From NCBI RefSeq assembly GCF_002975275.1, contig NZ_PCOQ01000002.1, positions 186,001-250,000 of the forward strand: 64,000 bases of DNA, given 5' to 3'. The position numbers and the translations under genes were made by a program. The notes under the pieces are model-generated. The model saw only the letters and a program-made list of their open reading frames with translations, was not told the origin of the DNA and ran no database searches. Below are positions 29,457-37,347 of this stretch, one piece after another. Each line of letters opens with the position of its first letter. Position 1 is the first letter of the stretch. The DNA comes from Achromobacter sp. MYb9 (lineage in GTDB: Bacteria > Pseudomonadota > Gammaproteobacteria > Burkholderiales > Burkholderiaceae_B).

Positions 29457-29758
29457 GTCTTCGCGGGCGATGCGTCCCCGACTGCCCGGAACCGTCGCTG
29501 ATTGTGCCGTCTTCGCCTGCCAACGGCCCCGAATTCGTTTTCCAGGCCGGGCGGATTTGTCACCAATGGCGTTTGGCGCGGCGGGCGCTTTTCGTCGATA
29601 ATACGTACCAAATTAGGGCTTCACCCGGCGTCGCCGGTCATCATTGCGATGACCGGCGTGTTTCATGAAGCCGGTCTTCAACATCGCTTTTTATGTTGTT
29701 GCCGGCGCGCTTGCGGCAACGCACAGGCGCAGGCTGTCAACAACAGAGGGACAACGGC
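29457..29758 (+). promoter_or_regulatory. ssb: ssb upstream region with promoter and nested hairpin
   Basis: 302-bp non-coding gap. A sigma70-like promoter TTGGCG (29573-29578), 18-bp spacer, GATAAT (29597-29602) would start a ~150-nt leader. The leader holds an 11-bp perfect stem (29632-29642 with 29648-29658, loop ATTGC) enclosed by GGCTTCA (29617-29623)/TGAAGCC (29666-29672). The hairpin has only a weak T-tract, so it may be an MFS terminator or a leader structure. AGAGGG at 29745-29750 is the ssb ribosome-binding site. Confidence 0.5.
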
Positions 29759-30280
29759 ATGGCATCGGTTAACAAAGTCATTCTCGTGGGCAATCTGGGG
29801 CGCGACCCGGAAGTCCGCTACAGCCCCGACGGGGCGGCAATCTGCAACATGTCGATTGCCACCACTTCGTCCTGGAAGGACAAGGCCAGCGGCGAAAAGC
29901 GCGAAGAAACCGAATGGCACCGCGTCGTCATGTACAACCGCCTGGCTGAAATCGCCGGCGAGTATCTGAAGAAGGGCCGCTCGGTCTACATCGAGGGCCG
30001 CCTGAAGACGCGCAAGTGGCAAGACAAGGACACCGGCGCTGACCGCTACAGCACCGAAGTGGTGGCTGACCAGATGCAAATGCTGGGCGGCCGCGAAGAC
30101 GGCGGCGGCGGTGGCGCAAGCTTCGGCGGTGGCGGCGGCTACGACGACGCACCGTCGCGTCCGCAGCAGCAACGCGCTCCGGCGCAACGCCCGGCGCCCC
30201 AACAGCGCCCGGCTCCCGCAGCGGCTCCGGCCAACAGCGGCGCCAACCTGGCAGATATGGACGACGATATTCCGTTCTAA
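29759..30280 (+). CDS. ssb: Single-stranded DNA-binding protein
   Basis: 173-aa SSB. The ATG 29759 ([18 protein letters not shown]) is the conserved start and has AGAGGG 8 nt upstream; an in-frame upstream ATG at 29693 is not supported. OB-fold ~1-110 with [22 protein letters not shown] Gly-rich then Pro/Gln/Arg-rich linker (~115-165) leads to the acidic tip MDDDIPF, the docking peptide for repair and replication partners. It is near uvrA, as in many proteobacteria. Confidence 0.97.
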   Translation: MASVNKVILVGNLGRDPEVRYSPDGAAICNMSIATTSSWKDKASGEKREETEWHRVVMYNRLAEIAGEYLKKGRSVYIEGRLKTRKWQDKDTGADRYSTEVVADQMQMLGGREDGGGGGASFGGGGGYDDAPSRPQQQRAPAQRPAPQQRPAPAAAPANSGANLADMDDDIPF

Positions 30281-30301
30281 GCGGCTAGCGTTTTTACGGG
30301 A

Positions 30302-30335
30302 AAAGCCTGCCTTCATCGAAGGCGGGCTTTTTTTT
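30302..30335 (+). terminator. ssb intrinsic terminator
   Basis: A 13-bp stem (30302-30314 with 30318-30330, one G-T wobble), 3-nt loop and eight consecutive T. It lies 21 bp after the ssb stop, with a short A-run on the left that could also serve trpA from the other strand. Confidence 0.93.
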
Positions 30336-30359
30336 GACTGCCGCCTGGCGGACCGTCGT

Positions 30360-31151
30360 TCAGGCCGCCGCCCGAAGCCCCCCGGACAATGTCCGCACTT
30401 CGTCCAGCGCCGCTTCGATCCCGCCCGTTGCCAACACGTCCACCAGCCGCGTGCCGACGGCGACCAGGTTGGCATGGCGGCTGACGGCGCGCGCCTGCTC
30501 GGCGGACCGCACGCCGAACCCGGCGGCGATCGGTAATTGCGTCCTGGCTCTTACCCGCTGCAGGGACTCGGCGATCACGTCGTCGGACGGCAACGCGCTG
30601 CCCGTGGTCCCCGCCAGCATGACGTGGTAGACGAAACCGCTTGCCCCGTGCAACACGGCGTCCAGTCTGGCGGCGGGCGTCGTCGGGGCCGTCATCCGGA
30701 TGACGTCGATGCCGTGGGCTTGCGCCAGTCCGCCGATTTCGGCGCCATGGTCCGGCGACAAGTCCACGATGATCAGCCCATCGACGCCGGCCTGGCCCGC
30801 TTCGGCCATGAAGCTTGCAACGCCGAACCGCAGCAGCGGATTCAGGTACCCCATGAGCACGACCGGGGTTTGCTGGTCCTGCTGCCGGAATGCGCGAACC
30901 AGATCGAAAGTCCGCCGCATCGTGTGGCCGGCGCGAATCGCGCGGTCATTGGCCAATTGCAGGACGGGGCCGTCCGCCACCGGATCGCTGAATGGCATGC
31001 CGAGTTCAATCACGTCGGCGCCGGCTGCCGGCAGGCGATTCAAGAGGCGCAGGCATTCCTCATAGGAGGGGTCGCCCGCCGTGAAGTAGGCGGCCAGCCC
31101 CGCTCTGCCGGCGGCTCGCAGCGCGGCGAGCTTCTGTTCAAGACGGCTCAT
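30360..31151 (-). CDS. trpA: Tryptophan synthase alpha subunit (divergent type)
   Basis: 263-aa (beta/alpha)8 enzyme that cleaves indole-3-glycerol phosphate to indole and G3P. The start ATG 31151 overlaps the trpB stop (ATGA); a longer frame upstream is trpB antisense. Catalytic Glu and Asp are kept in [19 protein letters not shown] (E near residue 47). The phosphate-site region is unusual: [19 protein letters not shown] replaces the common YxxSxxGVTG, and the last loop is [10 protein letters not shown]. It is paired with trpB and a divergent TrpI-like regulator. Confidence 0.9.
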   Translation of the reverse strand: MSRLEQKLAALRAAGRAGLAAYFTAGDPSYEECLRLLNRLPAAGADVIELGMPFSDPVADGPVLQLANDRAIRAGHTMRRTFDLVRAFRQQDQQTPVVLMGYLNPLLRFGVASFMAEAGQAGVDGLIIVDLSPDHGAEIGGLAQAHGIDVIRMTAPTTPAARLDAVLHGASGFVYHVMLAGTTGSALPSDDVIAESLQRVRARTQLPIAAGFGVRSAEQARAVSRHANLVAVGTRLVDVLATGGIEAALDEVRTLSGGLRAAA

Positions 31152-32356
31152 ATCGATGCTCCAGCAAATTGCAGGACGGTGTTCAGGTCCTTGTCTCCGC
31201 GGCCGCTCAGGCACACCACGAGGGTCTTGTCCGCGTCCAGGCTCGGGGCAAGCTTTCGGGCATAAGCCAAGGCATGCGCGCTCTCCAATGCAGGGATGAT
31301 TCCTTGCTTTTGTGTCAGCCACCGATAGGCGTCGACCGCTTCGTCATCGGTGACCGAGACATAGTTCACCCGGCCGGTGTCATGCAGCAGGGCATGTTCC
31401 GGCCCGACACCCGGATAGTCCAGGCCGGCCGAAATCGAATGTGCGTTGGTGATCTGGCCGTCTTGATCCTGCAGGAAGTAGCTGCAACAGCCGTGCAGCA
31501 CGCCCATTCGGCCAGCGCTGATGCTGGCTGCGTGATGCGCGGTGGCGACGCCGTGTCCGGCGGCCTCGACGCCGTGCAATTGGACCTGTGCGTCATTCAG
31601 AAACGGATAGAACAGGCCGATCGCGTTCGAGCCGCCGCCCACGCAGGCGATCATCGCATCCGGTAAGCGACCGGTTTTTTCCAGGATCTGCGCGCGGGTT
31701 TCTTCGCCGATGACCTTCTGGAATTCTCGAACGATCCAGGGGTACGGATGCGGTCCGGCGCCGGTTCCCAGCAGGTAGTAAGTGTCGTCCGGATGGGCGA
31801 TCCAATCGCGGATAGCGGCGTTCATCGCGTCCTTCAGTGTCGCGCCGCCGTCCGGCACGGCCCGCACTTCCGCGCCCAGCATCTTCATGCGGGCGACGTT
31901 GCTGGCTTGGCGCTCGACGTCGACGGCGCCCATGAAGATCACGCATGTGAGGCCGTACAACGCGCAGACCGTGGCCGTTGCCACCCCGTGTTGGCCGGCG
32001 CCGGTTTCCGCGATGATCCGCGTCTTTCCCATTCGCCTGGCCAGCAAGATCTGGCCCAGGCAGTTGTTGATCTTGTGAGCGCCGGTGTGGTTCAGGTCCT
32101 CCCGTTTCAGGAAGATGCGGGCGCCGCCAAGCGATTCGGTGATCGCGCGCGCATAGAGAAGGGGGCTGGGACGGCCGACGTAGTCGGCCAGCATCGACCG
32201 GTATTCCGTCCAGAACGCGTCGTCGTTCCGAATGTCGCGATAGGTTTGCTCCAGCTCATCAAGCGCGGGGATCAGGGTCTCGGGCATGTACCGGCCACCG
32301 TACTGGCCAAATTGCCCCAGGGTGTCGGGAGAAGCGGGGTGAGAAGCAAGAGACAT
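31148..32356 (-). CDS. trpB: Tryptophan synthase beta subunit
   Basis: 402-aa PLP enzyme joining indole and serine. [17 protein letters not shown] at the N-terminus, the PLP lysine in HTGAHKINN (near residue 95), the phosphate loop [10 protein letters not shown] and [14 protein letters not shown] are all canonical. It is first in trpBA, divergent from a LysR gene across a 105-bp region with two dyads. trpF is not next to it, unlike the usual betaproteobacterial trpFBA, so this may be the Pseudomonas-type trpI/trpBA arrangement. Confidence 0.96.
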   Translation of the reverse strand: MSLASHPASPDTLGQFGQYGGRYMPETLIPALDELEQTYRDIRNDDAFWTEYRSMLADYVGRPSPLLYARAITESLGGARIFLKREDLNHTGAHKINNCLGQILLARRMGKTRIIAETGAGQHGVATATVCALYGLTCVIFMGAVDVERQASNVARMKMLGAEVRAVPDGGATLKDAMNAAIRDWIAHPDDTYYLLGTGAGPHPYPWIVREFQKVIGEETRAQILEKTGRLPDAMIACVGGGSNAIGLFYPFLNDAQVQLHGVEAAGHGVATAHHAASISAGRMGVLHGCCSYFLQDQDGQITNAHSISAGLDYPGVGPEHALLHDTGRVNYVSVTDDEAVDAYRWLTQKQGIIPALESAHALAYARKLAPSLDADKTLVVCLSGRGDKDLNTVLQFAGASI

Positions 32357-32411
32357 AGCTGTACTCCGTTGAACACGTTACAGCTATGGTATCGACGGAA
32401 TTTCTTCCAAT

Positions 32412-32452
32412 AAATCATAGATTTCTTGCCTGCAGTTATTAGATTTTCTAAT
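32412..32452. promoter_or_regulatory. Two TrpI/LysR-type dyads between trpB and lysR
   Basis: AAATC-ATA-GATTT (32412-32424) and ATTAGA-TTT-TCTAAT (32438-32452) are both perfect inverted repeats with centres 27 bp apart. The second contains T-N11-A. This is the layout expected for a LysR activator with a recognition and an activation site between divergent genes. Confidence 0.6.
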
Positions 32453-32461
32453 ATTGTTCCC

Positions 32462-33337
32462 ATGCGTACACTTCCCTCCATGAATGCGCTGCGTGTCTTT
32501 GACAGCGCCGCCCGGCACCTGAATCTGTCGTTAGCCGCTGAGGAGCTACGCGTGTCGCACAGCGCGGTCAGCCAGCAGATACGGCAACTGGAAACCTGGT
32601 TGGGCGGCAAGCTGTTTGAACGGCATTCGGGGGGCGTGCGGCTGACCGCCGCGGGCCACGATCTGCTGCGGGCGTCCCTGCCGGCTTTCGACATGCTGGA
32701 ACAACGATGCGTCGCGCTGCGCGCCCGGACTGCGTCGGCCGACATCGTCGTCGGCGCACCCGCCAGTTTGTTGTCCAACTGGATCATTCCGCGGCTGGAG
32801 CATTTCGAACGCGCACATCCGCAGATTCAGGTCAGGCTGCAAACGGCAACCGACATCGCATTGTTGGAGCGTCGCGTCGTTGACGTATTGATCGTCGCCC
32901 AGGACCATGCCTTGGCAGGAATCGACGCCATGCGGATGTTCCCCGAGGCGATAGGGCCCGTTTGCATGCCCGACGTCGCCCAACGGGTCGCCACGCCGGC
33001 CGACGTGCTGGGCCTGCCGCTGCTGCAGACCTCTTCCCGGCCCGAGGCCTGGGAACAGTGGGCCCGGTCCTGCGGATTGGCGCCCGCCCAGGTTCGGCCG
33101 AAACGCCAGTTCGATCAACTGAGTCACATGCTCGACGCAGCGGCGGTGGGCCTGGGCGTGGCGATCGCGCCGGAAATGCTGGTGCAGGGCGATCTGCGAG
33201 CAGGAAGGCTGGTCGCGCCGCTGGGGTTCAAGGAAACGGGAGGCTGGTTCAGCCTGTATTTCCGCGCGGACGCCGGCGCGGCGGTAGGCGACTTGAGCCA
33301 GTGGCTGAAAACCGCAGCGGGGTCGGCCGCGATCTAG
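32462..33337 (+). CDS. TrpI-like LysR-family regulator of trpBA
   Basis: 291-aa LysR regulator of the GcvA/TrpI type: MRTLPSMNALRVFDSAARHLNLSLAAEELRVSHSAVSQQIRQLE. The effector domain includes ADIVVGAPASLLSNWIIPRL. Start ATG 32462 matches relatives, whose N-terminus is LPxLNALRxFE; no strong ribosome-binding site is seen, so ATG 32480 remains possible. Its place next to trpBA suggests indole-glycerol-phosphate-responsive activation, as for Pseudomonas TrpI. Its TAG stop shares the CTAG with the convergent LysR gene. Confidence 0.88.
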   Translation: MRTLPSMNALRVFDSAARHLNLSLAAEELRVSHSAVSQQIRQLETWLGGKLFERHSGGVRLTAAGHDLLRASLPAFDMLEQRCVALRARTASADIVVGAPASLLSNWIIPRLEHFERAHPQIQVRLQTATDIALLERRVVDVLIVAQDHALAGIDAMRMFPEAIGPVCMPDVAQRVATPADVLGLPLLQTSSRPEAWEQWARSCGLAPAQVRPKRQFDQLSHMLDAAAVGLGVAIAPEMLVQGDLRAGRLVAPLGFKETGGWFSLYFRADAGAAVGDLSQWLKTAAGSAAI

Positions 33338-34236
33338 CCGCTCGACTTCTGGAACCGTTCGGCCAGGAAGTCGATGAACGCGCGAGCCCTTGCCGTCTGG
33401 TGCCGACGCTGGGGGTAATACACGAAGAGATCCGCCGAAGGCAGCAGGAAATCAGGCAGCACCACCTGCAGCCGGCCGCTTTCCAGGTACTTCGCCAAGT
33501 CCCATTCCGAACGAATCAGGATCCCGTGGCCGTCCAGCGCCCAGCCCAGCACGATGTCGCCGTCATTGCTGGATAGCGCGCCTTGCACCTTCACGACCTC
33601 TGTCTGCCTGGCGCGGGTGAAGCGCCAGGCGCCGTGGGCCTCGTCATTCTGCGTATGAAGAATGCAGCGGTGCCGCGCCAGATCCGCCAGCGTAGCGGGC
33701 GTGCCGAAGCGCTCAAGGTAGCGGGGCGATGCGCACAGGAAGCGGCGGTTGGTCATGATGCGCCGCGCGCTTAGGCGTTTATCGGGTAATTCGCCAAAGC
33801 GGATGGCCAGGTCGAAACCGCTTTCGACCAGGTCGACGGGCCGGTCGGTGACTTCCAGCAGGACTTCGACGTCGGGGTATCGCTTGGCGAAGCTGGACAC
33901 GAGCGGCGCGATGGTGGTCCGGCCGAAGCCCAACGTGGCGTTCACACGCAGCAGGCCGCGTGGCGTGGCTCCGCTGCTGGAGACCGCATCTTCCATGTCG
34001 CGCAAATCCGCCAGGATCTTCACGGCGTGGGACAGATAGGTCTCGCCTTCGCTGGTCAGGCTGATGCTGCGTGTCGTGCGGTTGACCAGCCGGACGCCCA
34101 AGCGACGTTCCATCAGCGCCAACCGCTTGGTGGCGGCCGGCGGCGTCAGGTCCAGCTCGCGGGCGGCGGCCGACAGGCTGCCCAGCCGAGCAACCCGCAC
34201 AAAGAATTCCAGTTCGGAGGCGATGTCGCTTTTCAC
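33334..34236 (-). CDS. LysR-family regulator, probable regulator of D-tartrate dehydratase
   Basis: 300-aa LysR regulator of the DmlR/AphB-like group (FFVRVARLGSLSAAARELDLTPPAATKRLALMERRLGVRLVNRTTRSISLT). The start codon is GTG 34236, with no clear ribosome-binding site. The DNA around it is a perfect TTCACT-CAA-AGTGAA dyad, so self-repression is likely. It is divergent from tarD (107 bp) and is its most likely regulator. Confidence 0.9.
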   Translation of the reverse strand: MKSDIASELEFFVRVARLGSLSAAARELDLTPPAATKRLALMERRLGVRLVNRTTRSISLTSEGETYLSHAVKILADLRDMEDAVSSSGATPRGLLRVNATLGFGRTTIAPLVSSFAKRYPDVEVLLEVTDRPVDLVESGFDLAIRFGELPDKRLSARRIMTNRRFLCASPRYLERFGTPATLADLARHRCILHTQNDEAHGAWRFTRARQTEVVKVQGALSSNDGDIVLGWALDGHGILIRSEWDLAKYLESGRLQVVLPDFLLPSADLFVYYPQRRHQTARARAFIDFLAERFQKSSG

Positions 34237-34246
34237 TCAAAGTGAA
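34232..34246. promoter_or_regulatory. LysR operator overlapping the lysR start codon
   Basis: Perfect dyad TTCACT-CAA-AGTGAA with T-N11-A geometry; the GTG start of the regulator lies inside the left arm. A second perfect 14-bp palindrome, GTGCCGGCCGGCAC, is at 34274-34287 closer to tarD. Confidence 0.55.
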
Positions 34247-34343
34247 TAATCAAATGAATAGAGGTGAATCTTAGTGCCGGCCGGCACGACTACGCTAGCG
34301 GTTCCCCTGTCAAAGCGCCGCTGTCGCACCCCGGAGACACATC

Positions 34344-35510
34344 ATGAGAATCGTCGAGATCCGCGAGCAGACCCTGCCCATCAGTTCGCCCATCCGTAAC
34401 GCCTATATCGACTTCAGCAAGATGACGCTGAGCCTGGTCGCCGTGATCACGGACGTGATCCGGGACGGCAAGCCGGTTGTCGGCTACGGCTTCAACTCGA
34501 ATGGCCGCTACGGCCAGGGCAAGCTGATGCGGGAACGCTTCATTCCCCGCATCATGGAAGCGGCGGCGGAGTCGCTGCTGGACGCCACGGGCAATAACCT
34601 GGACCCCCACAAGATCTGGGACGCCATGTTCACGAACGAGAAGCCGGGCGGTCATGGCGAACGGTCCGTCGCAATCGGCACGATCGATATGGCGGTATGG
34701 GACGCCGTAGCCAAGATCGAGGGCAAGCCTTTGTTCCAGCTGCTGGCGGAGCGTTACGGCAATGGCAGCGCCGATCGCCGCGTGTTCGTCTACGCCGCGG
34801 GCGGCTACTACTACCCCGGCCAGGACCACGGCAAGTTGAAAGACGAAATGCGCAGCTATATCGATCGTGGCTATACGGTCGTGAAGAAGAAGATCGGGGG
34901 CGCGTCGCTGGACGAGGACCTGCGCCGCATCGATTCGATCCTGAGCGTGCTGCAAGACGGCCAGAAGCTGGCGGTGGACGCGAACGGACGCTTCGGCCTG
35001 GACACCGCCATCGCGTATTCCAAGGCCTTGTCGCAGTACGACCTGTTCTGGTTCGAAGAAGCGGGCGATCCGCTGGACTTCGAACTGCAGGCCACGCTGC
35101 GCAACTACTACGACAAGCCGATGGCGACTGGCGAAAACCTGTTTTCGATGCAGGATGCCCGCAACTTGATCCGCTACGGCGGCATGCGCCCGGACCGCGA
35201 TTGGCTGCAATTCGATTGCGCGCTGAGCTACGGGCTGGTGGAGTATCTGCGCACGCTGGACATGCTGAAGCAGCATGGCTGGTCGGCCAGCCGCTGCATC
35301 CCGCATGGCGGGCACCAGATGTCGCTGAACATCGCGGCGGGGCTGGGCCTGGGGGGCAACGAGAGTTATCCGGACCTGTTCCAGCCCTTTGGCGGATTTC
35401 CGGACGGCGTGAACGTCGACAATGGTTATCTGACCATGCCCGACCTGCCCGGCATTGGCTTCGAAGGCAAGGCGGACCTGTACGCAGTCATGCAGACGCT
35501 ATCCGCCTGA
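34344..35510 (+). CDS. tarD: D(-)-tartrate dehydratase (enolase superfamily)
   Basis: 388-aa mandelate-racemase/enolase-superfamily enzyme very like TarD, which dehydrates D-tartrate to oxaloacetate. Visible residues: VYAAGGYYYPGQ, the KKKIGG base motif at K181-K183, Mg ligands in VDANGRF, FEEAGDP and TGENLFS, and the partner base H321 in CIPHGGHQMS. The K and H numbers are within one residue of those I recall for Bradyrhizobium TarD. It is controlled by a divergent LysR. No tartrate permease lies in the immediate neighbourhood. Confidence 0.9.
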   Translation: MRIVEIREQTLPISSPIRNAYIDFSKMTLSLVAVITDVIRDGKPVVGYGFNSNGRYGQGKLMRERFIPRIMEAAAESLLDATGNNLDPHKIWDAMFTNEKPGGHGERSVAIGTIDMAVWDAVAKIEGKPLFQLLAERYGNGSADRRVFVYAAGGYYYPGQDHGKLKDEMRSYIDRGYTVVKKKIGGASLDEDLRRIDSILSVLQDGQKLAVDANGRFGLDTAIAYSKALSQYDLFWFEEAGDPLDFELQATLRNYYDKPMATGENLFSMQDARNLIRYGGMRPDRDWLQFDCALSYGLVEYLRTLDMLKQHGWSASRCIPHGGHQMSLNIAAGLGLGGNESYPDLFQPFGGFPDGVNVDNGYLTMPDLPGIGFEGKADLYAVMQTLSA

Positions 35511-35550
35511 ACGGGCGGTAAGGGACAATGGCTCCAGAAAGGAGCCGTCC

Positions 35551-36279
35551 ATGACCCAGAACATCTACGACACCCCTGAATTTTTCGACCGCTACAGCCA
35601 GATGGCGCGTTCGGTGCACGGCCTGGACGGCGCGCCCGAATGGCCAGCGCTGCGCGCGTTGATGCCGGACCTGCGTGGCCGCCGGATCCTGGACCTGGGT
35701 TGCGGCTTCGGCTGGTTCTGCCGGTGGGCCGAGCAGCAAGGGGCGGCCGAGGTGCTGGGGCTGGATGTCTCCCAAAACATGCTGGCGCGAGCGCGGGCGA
35801 CCACGCAGTCCGACCGGATTCGCTATCAGCGCGCCGATCTTGAAATGCTGCAATTAGCGCCGGGTGGCTACGATCTGGCCTATAGCTCGCTAACACTGCA
35901 CTACATCGAGCATCTGGCCGACTTGTTCGCGACGGTGTACGGTGCGCTGTCCCCGGGGGGACGTTTCGTGTTTTCGGCGGAGCATCCGATCTATACCGCT
36001 CCGGCAAGGCCCGGCTTCGTGCGGGATGCTGCGGGACACCGGATCTGGCCGTTGAATCAGTATGCGCAGCAAGGGCCGCGCACCACGGATTGGCTGGCGA
36101 AGGGCGTGATCAAGCAGCATCGGACCTTGGGCGCTTATCTGAATCTGTTGATCCAGACGGGGTTCACGATCACACATGTTGAGGAATGGGCGCCATCGGC
36201 CGAGCAACTCGCGGCGCAGCCAGCGCTGGCCGAAGAGCAGGACCGGCCGATGATGGTGCTGGTGTCCGCCGGGCGCTAG
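35551..36279 (+). CDS. Class I SAM-dependent methyltransferase
   Basis: 242 aa from ATG 35551, with AAAGGAG 7 nt upstream. SAM motif I is RRILDLGCGFGWFCRWA, the acidic end of strand 2 is VLGLDVSQNML, and motif II/III are seen as YDLAYSSLTLHYIEHL. This is the Methyltransf_11/25 fold of many small-molecule methyltransferases. It is 40 bp after tarD on the same strand; the substrate is unknown. Confidence 0.9.
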   Translation: MTQNIYDTPEFFDRYSQMARSVHGLDGAPEWPALRALMPDLRGRRILDLGCGFGWFCRWAEQQGAAEVLGLDVSQNMLARARATTQSDRIRYQRADLEMLQLAPGGYDLAYSSLTLHYIEHLADLFATVYGALSPGGRFVFSAEHPIYTAPARPGFVRDAAGHRIWPLNQYAQQGPRTTDWLAKGVIKQHRTLGAYLNLLIQTGFTITHVEEWAPSAEQLAAQPALAEEQDRPMMVLVSAGR

Positions 36280-36337
36280 AGACCTGGCGGAACGGCATCA
36301 AGAAATATATTGTTTCACAATACCCGCTTGCGCTATC

Positions 36338-36353
36338 TATCTAGTAGTAGGTA
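36338..36353. promoter_or_regulatory. TetR-type operator copy 1 (distal to DUF4148 gene A)
   Basis: TATCTA-GTAG-TAGGTA, one of four 16-bp dyads of consensus TAYCTA-N4-TAGRTA in this kilobase. It lies 149 bp upstream of the first DUF4148 gene in an AT-rich gap that otherwise holds no gene. Confidence 0.6.
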
Positions 36354-36441
36354 AGATTCATCCATCGACACAGCAAACCAACCCCCGCTGTGATCGGAAC
36401 CAGAAATACAGTAGCACCGCTTTTTTATTTCCCTAGTTATC

Positions 36442-36457
36442 TACCTATAAGTAGATA
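36442..36457. promoter_or_regulatory. TetR-type operator copy 2 (proximal to DUF4148 gene A)
   Basis: TACCTA-TAAG-TAGATA, a dyad 45 bp before the first DUF4148 ATG and so in promoter position. It is embedded in a wider ATCTAC-N6-GTAGAT palindrome. Confidence 0.65.
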
Positions 36458-36501
36458 GTTTAAATCGAAACCGCATCGAACCCGTTATCTGGAGATCAAC
36501 C

Positions 36502-36810
36502 ATGAAGACCCTCGTATCCGCCCTGATCCTGTCCGCTTCCTTCATCGGCGCCGCGCAAGCCGGCGAGCTGGACTATCCGCCCGCCTTGAACACCGAAAGC
36601 ACGGTGACCCGCGCCCAAGTGCAGCAAGAGTTGGCCGCCGCCCGCGCCAATGGCGAATTGGTGTCCGGTGAAGAAGGCTACGCCGCGACCACATTCGTCG
36701 CCGTCGGCAACGACAAGACCCGTGCCCAAGTGAAGCAGGAACTGGCCGCTGCCCGCGCCCAAGGCCTGACCGAAAGCGGCGAACTGGACTACCCGCCCGT
36801 TCAAGGCTGA
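36502..36810 (+). CDS. DUF4148 periplasmic protein, copy A
   Basis: 102-aa secreted protein. Signal peptide MKTLVSALILSASFIGAAQA, cut before GELDYPP. The mature part holds two DUF4148-type repeats, TRAQVQQELAAARANGELVSGEEGY and TRAQVKQELAAARAQGLTESGELDYPP, ending in the characteristic DYPP. Function unknown; the family is abundant in Burkholderiales. It differs from copy B at only two residues (T/A and V/A around positions 62-64). A probable TetR operator precedes it. Confidence 0.9.
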   Translation: MKTLVSALILSASFIGAAQAGELDYPPALNTESTVTRAQVQQELAAARANGELVSGEEGYAATTFVAVGNDKTRAQVKQELAAARAQGLTESGELDYPPVQG

Positions 36811-36841
36811 GTGTTTGAAGTCTTATTTTTGAAGCCGTATC

Positions 36842-36857
36842 TATCTAGTCATAGATA
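36842..36857. promoter_or_regulatory. TetR-type operator copy 3 (DUF4148 gene B)
   Basis: TATCTA-GTCA-TAGATA, a fully symmetric dyad in the 99-bp gap between the two DUF4148 genes, 52 bp before the second ATG. It shows that copy B has its own controlled promoter. Confidence 0.68.
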
Positions 36858-36909
36858 GCTTTAGTGCCCAAACCCCTGATGCAGCATTGATCCTTACTGG
36901 AGATAAACC

Positions 36910-37218
36910 ATGAAGACCCTCGTATCCGCCCTGATTCTGTCCGCTTCCTTCATTGGCGCCGCGCAAGCTGGCGAACTGGACTATCCGCCCGCCCTGAACA
37001 CCGAAAGCACGGTGACCCGCGCCCAAGTGCAGCAAGAACTCGCCGCCGCTCGCGCCAACGGTGAACTGGTGTCCGGCGAAGAAGGCTACGCCGCTACTGC
37101 GTTTGCCGCCGTCGGCAACGACAAGACCCGTGCGCAAGTGAAGCAGGAACTGGCCGCTGCCCGCGCCCAGGGCCTGACCGAAAGCGGTGAACTGGACTAC
37201 CCGCCCGTGCAAGGCTAA
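36910..37218 (+). CDS. DUF4148 periplasmic protein, copy B (tandem duplicate)
   Basis: 102-aa near-duplicate of copy A, with the same signal peptide and two-repeat structure. Most DNA differences are synonymous, so the duplication is recent but under amino-acid constraint or gene conversion. Role unknown; a stress-induced periplasmic protein is plausible given control by a TetR regulator. A GC-rich hairpin terminator follows. Confidence 0.9.
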   Translation: MKTLVSALILSASFIGAAQAGELDYPPALNTESTVTRAQVQQELAAARANGELVSGEEGYAATAFAAVGNDKTRAQVKQELAAARAQGLTESGELDYPPVQG

Positions 37219-37234
37219 GCAGGATGTCGGCACA

Positions 37235-37287
37235 TGCGGACCCCGGGGGGCGGGATGTTTCCCGGCCGGGGTCCGCACGGGCGTTTT
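37235..37287 (+). terminator. Terminator after DUF4148 copy B
   Basis: TGCGGACCCCGG (37235-37246) pairs perfectly with CCGGGGTCCGCA (37266-37277), followed after a few bases by TTTT. It separates the DUF4148 genes from tetR. Confidence 0.75.
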
Positions 37288-37321
37288 GGACCGCGCTTAG
37301 GGCGGCCCCCGATGACGAACC

Positions 37322-37337
37322 GACCTATTAGTAGGTA
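37322..37337. promoter_or_regulatory. TetR-type operator copy 4 (tetR autoregulation)
   Basis: GACCTA-TTAG-TAGGTA, ending 10 bp before the tetR ATG. Match to the three sites upstream of the DUF4148 genes supports one regulon controlled by this TetR protein. Confidence 0.68.
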
Positions 37338-37347
37338 ATATTCAGCT

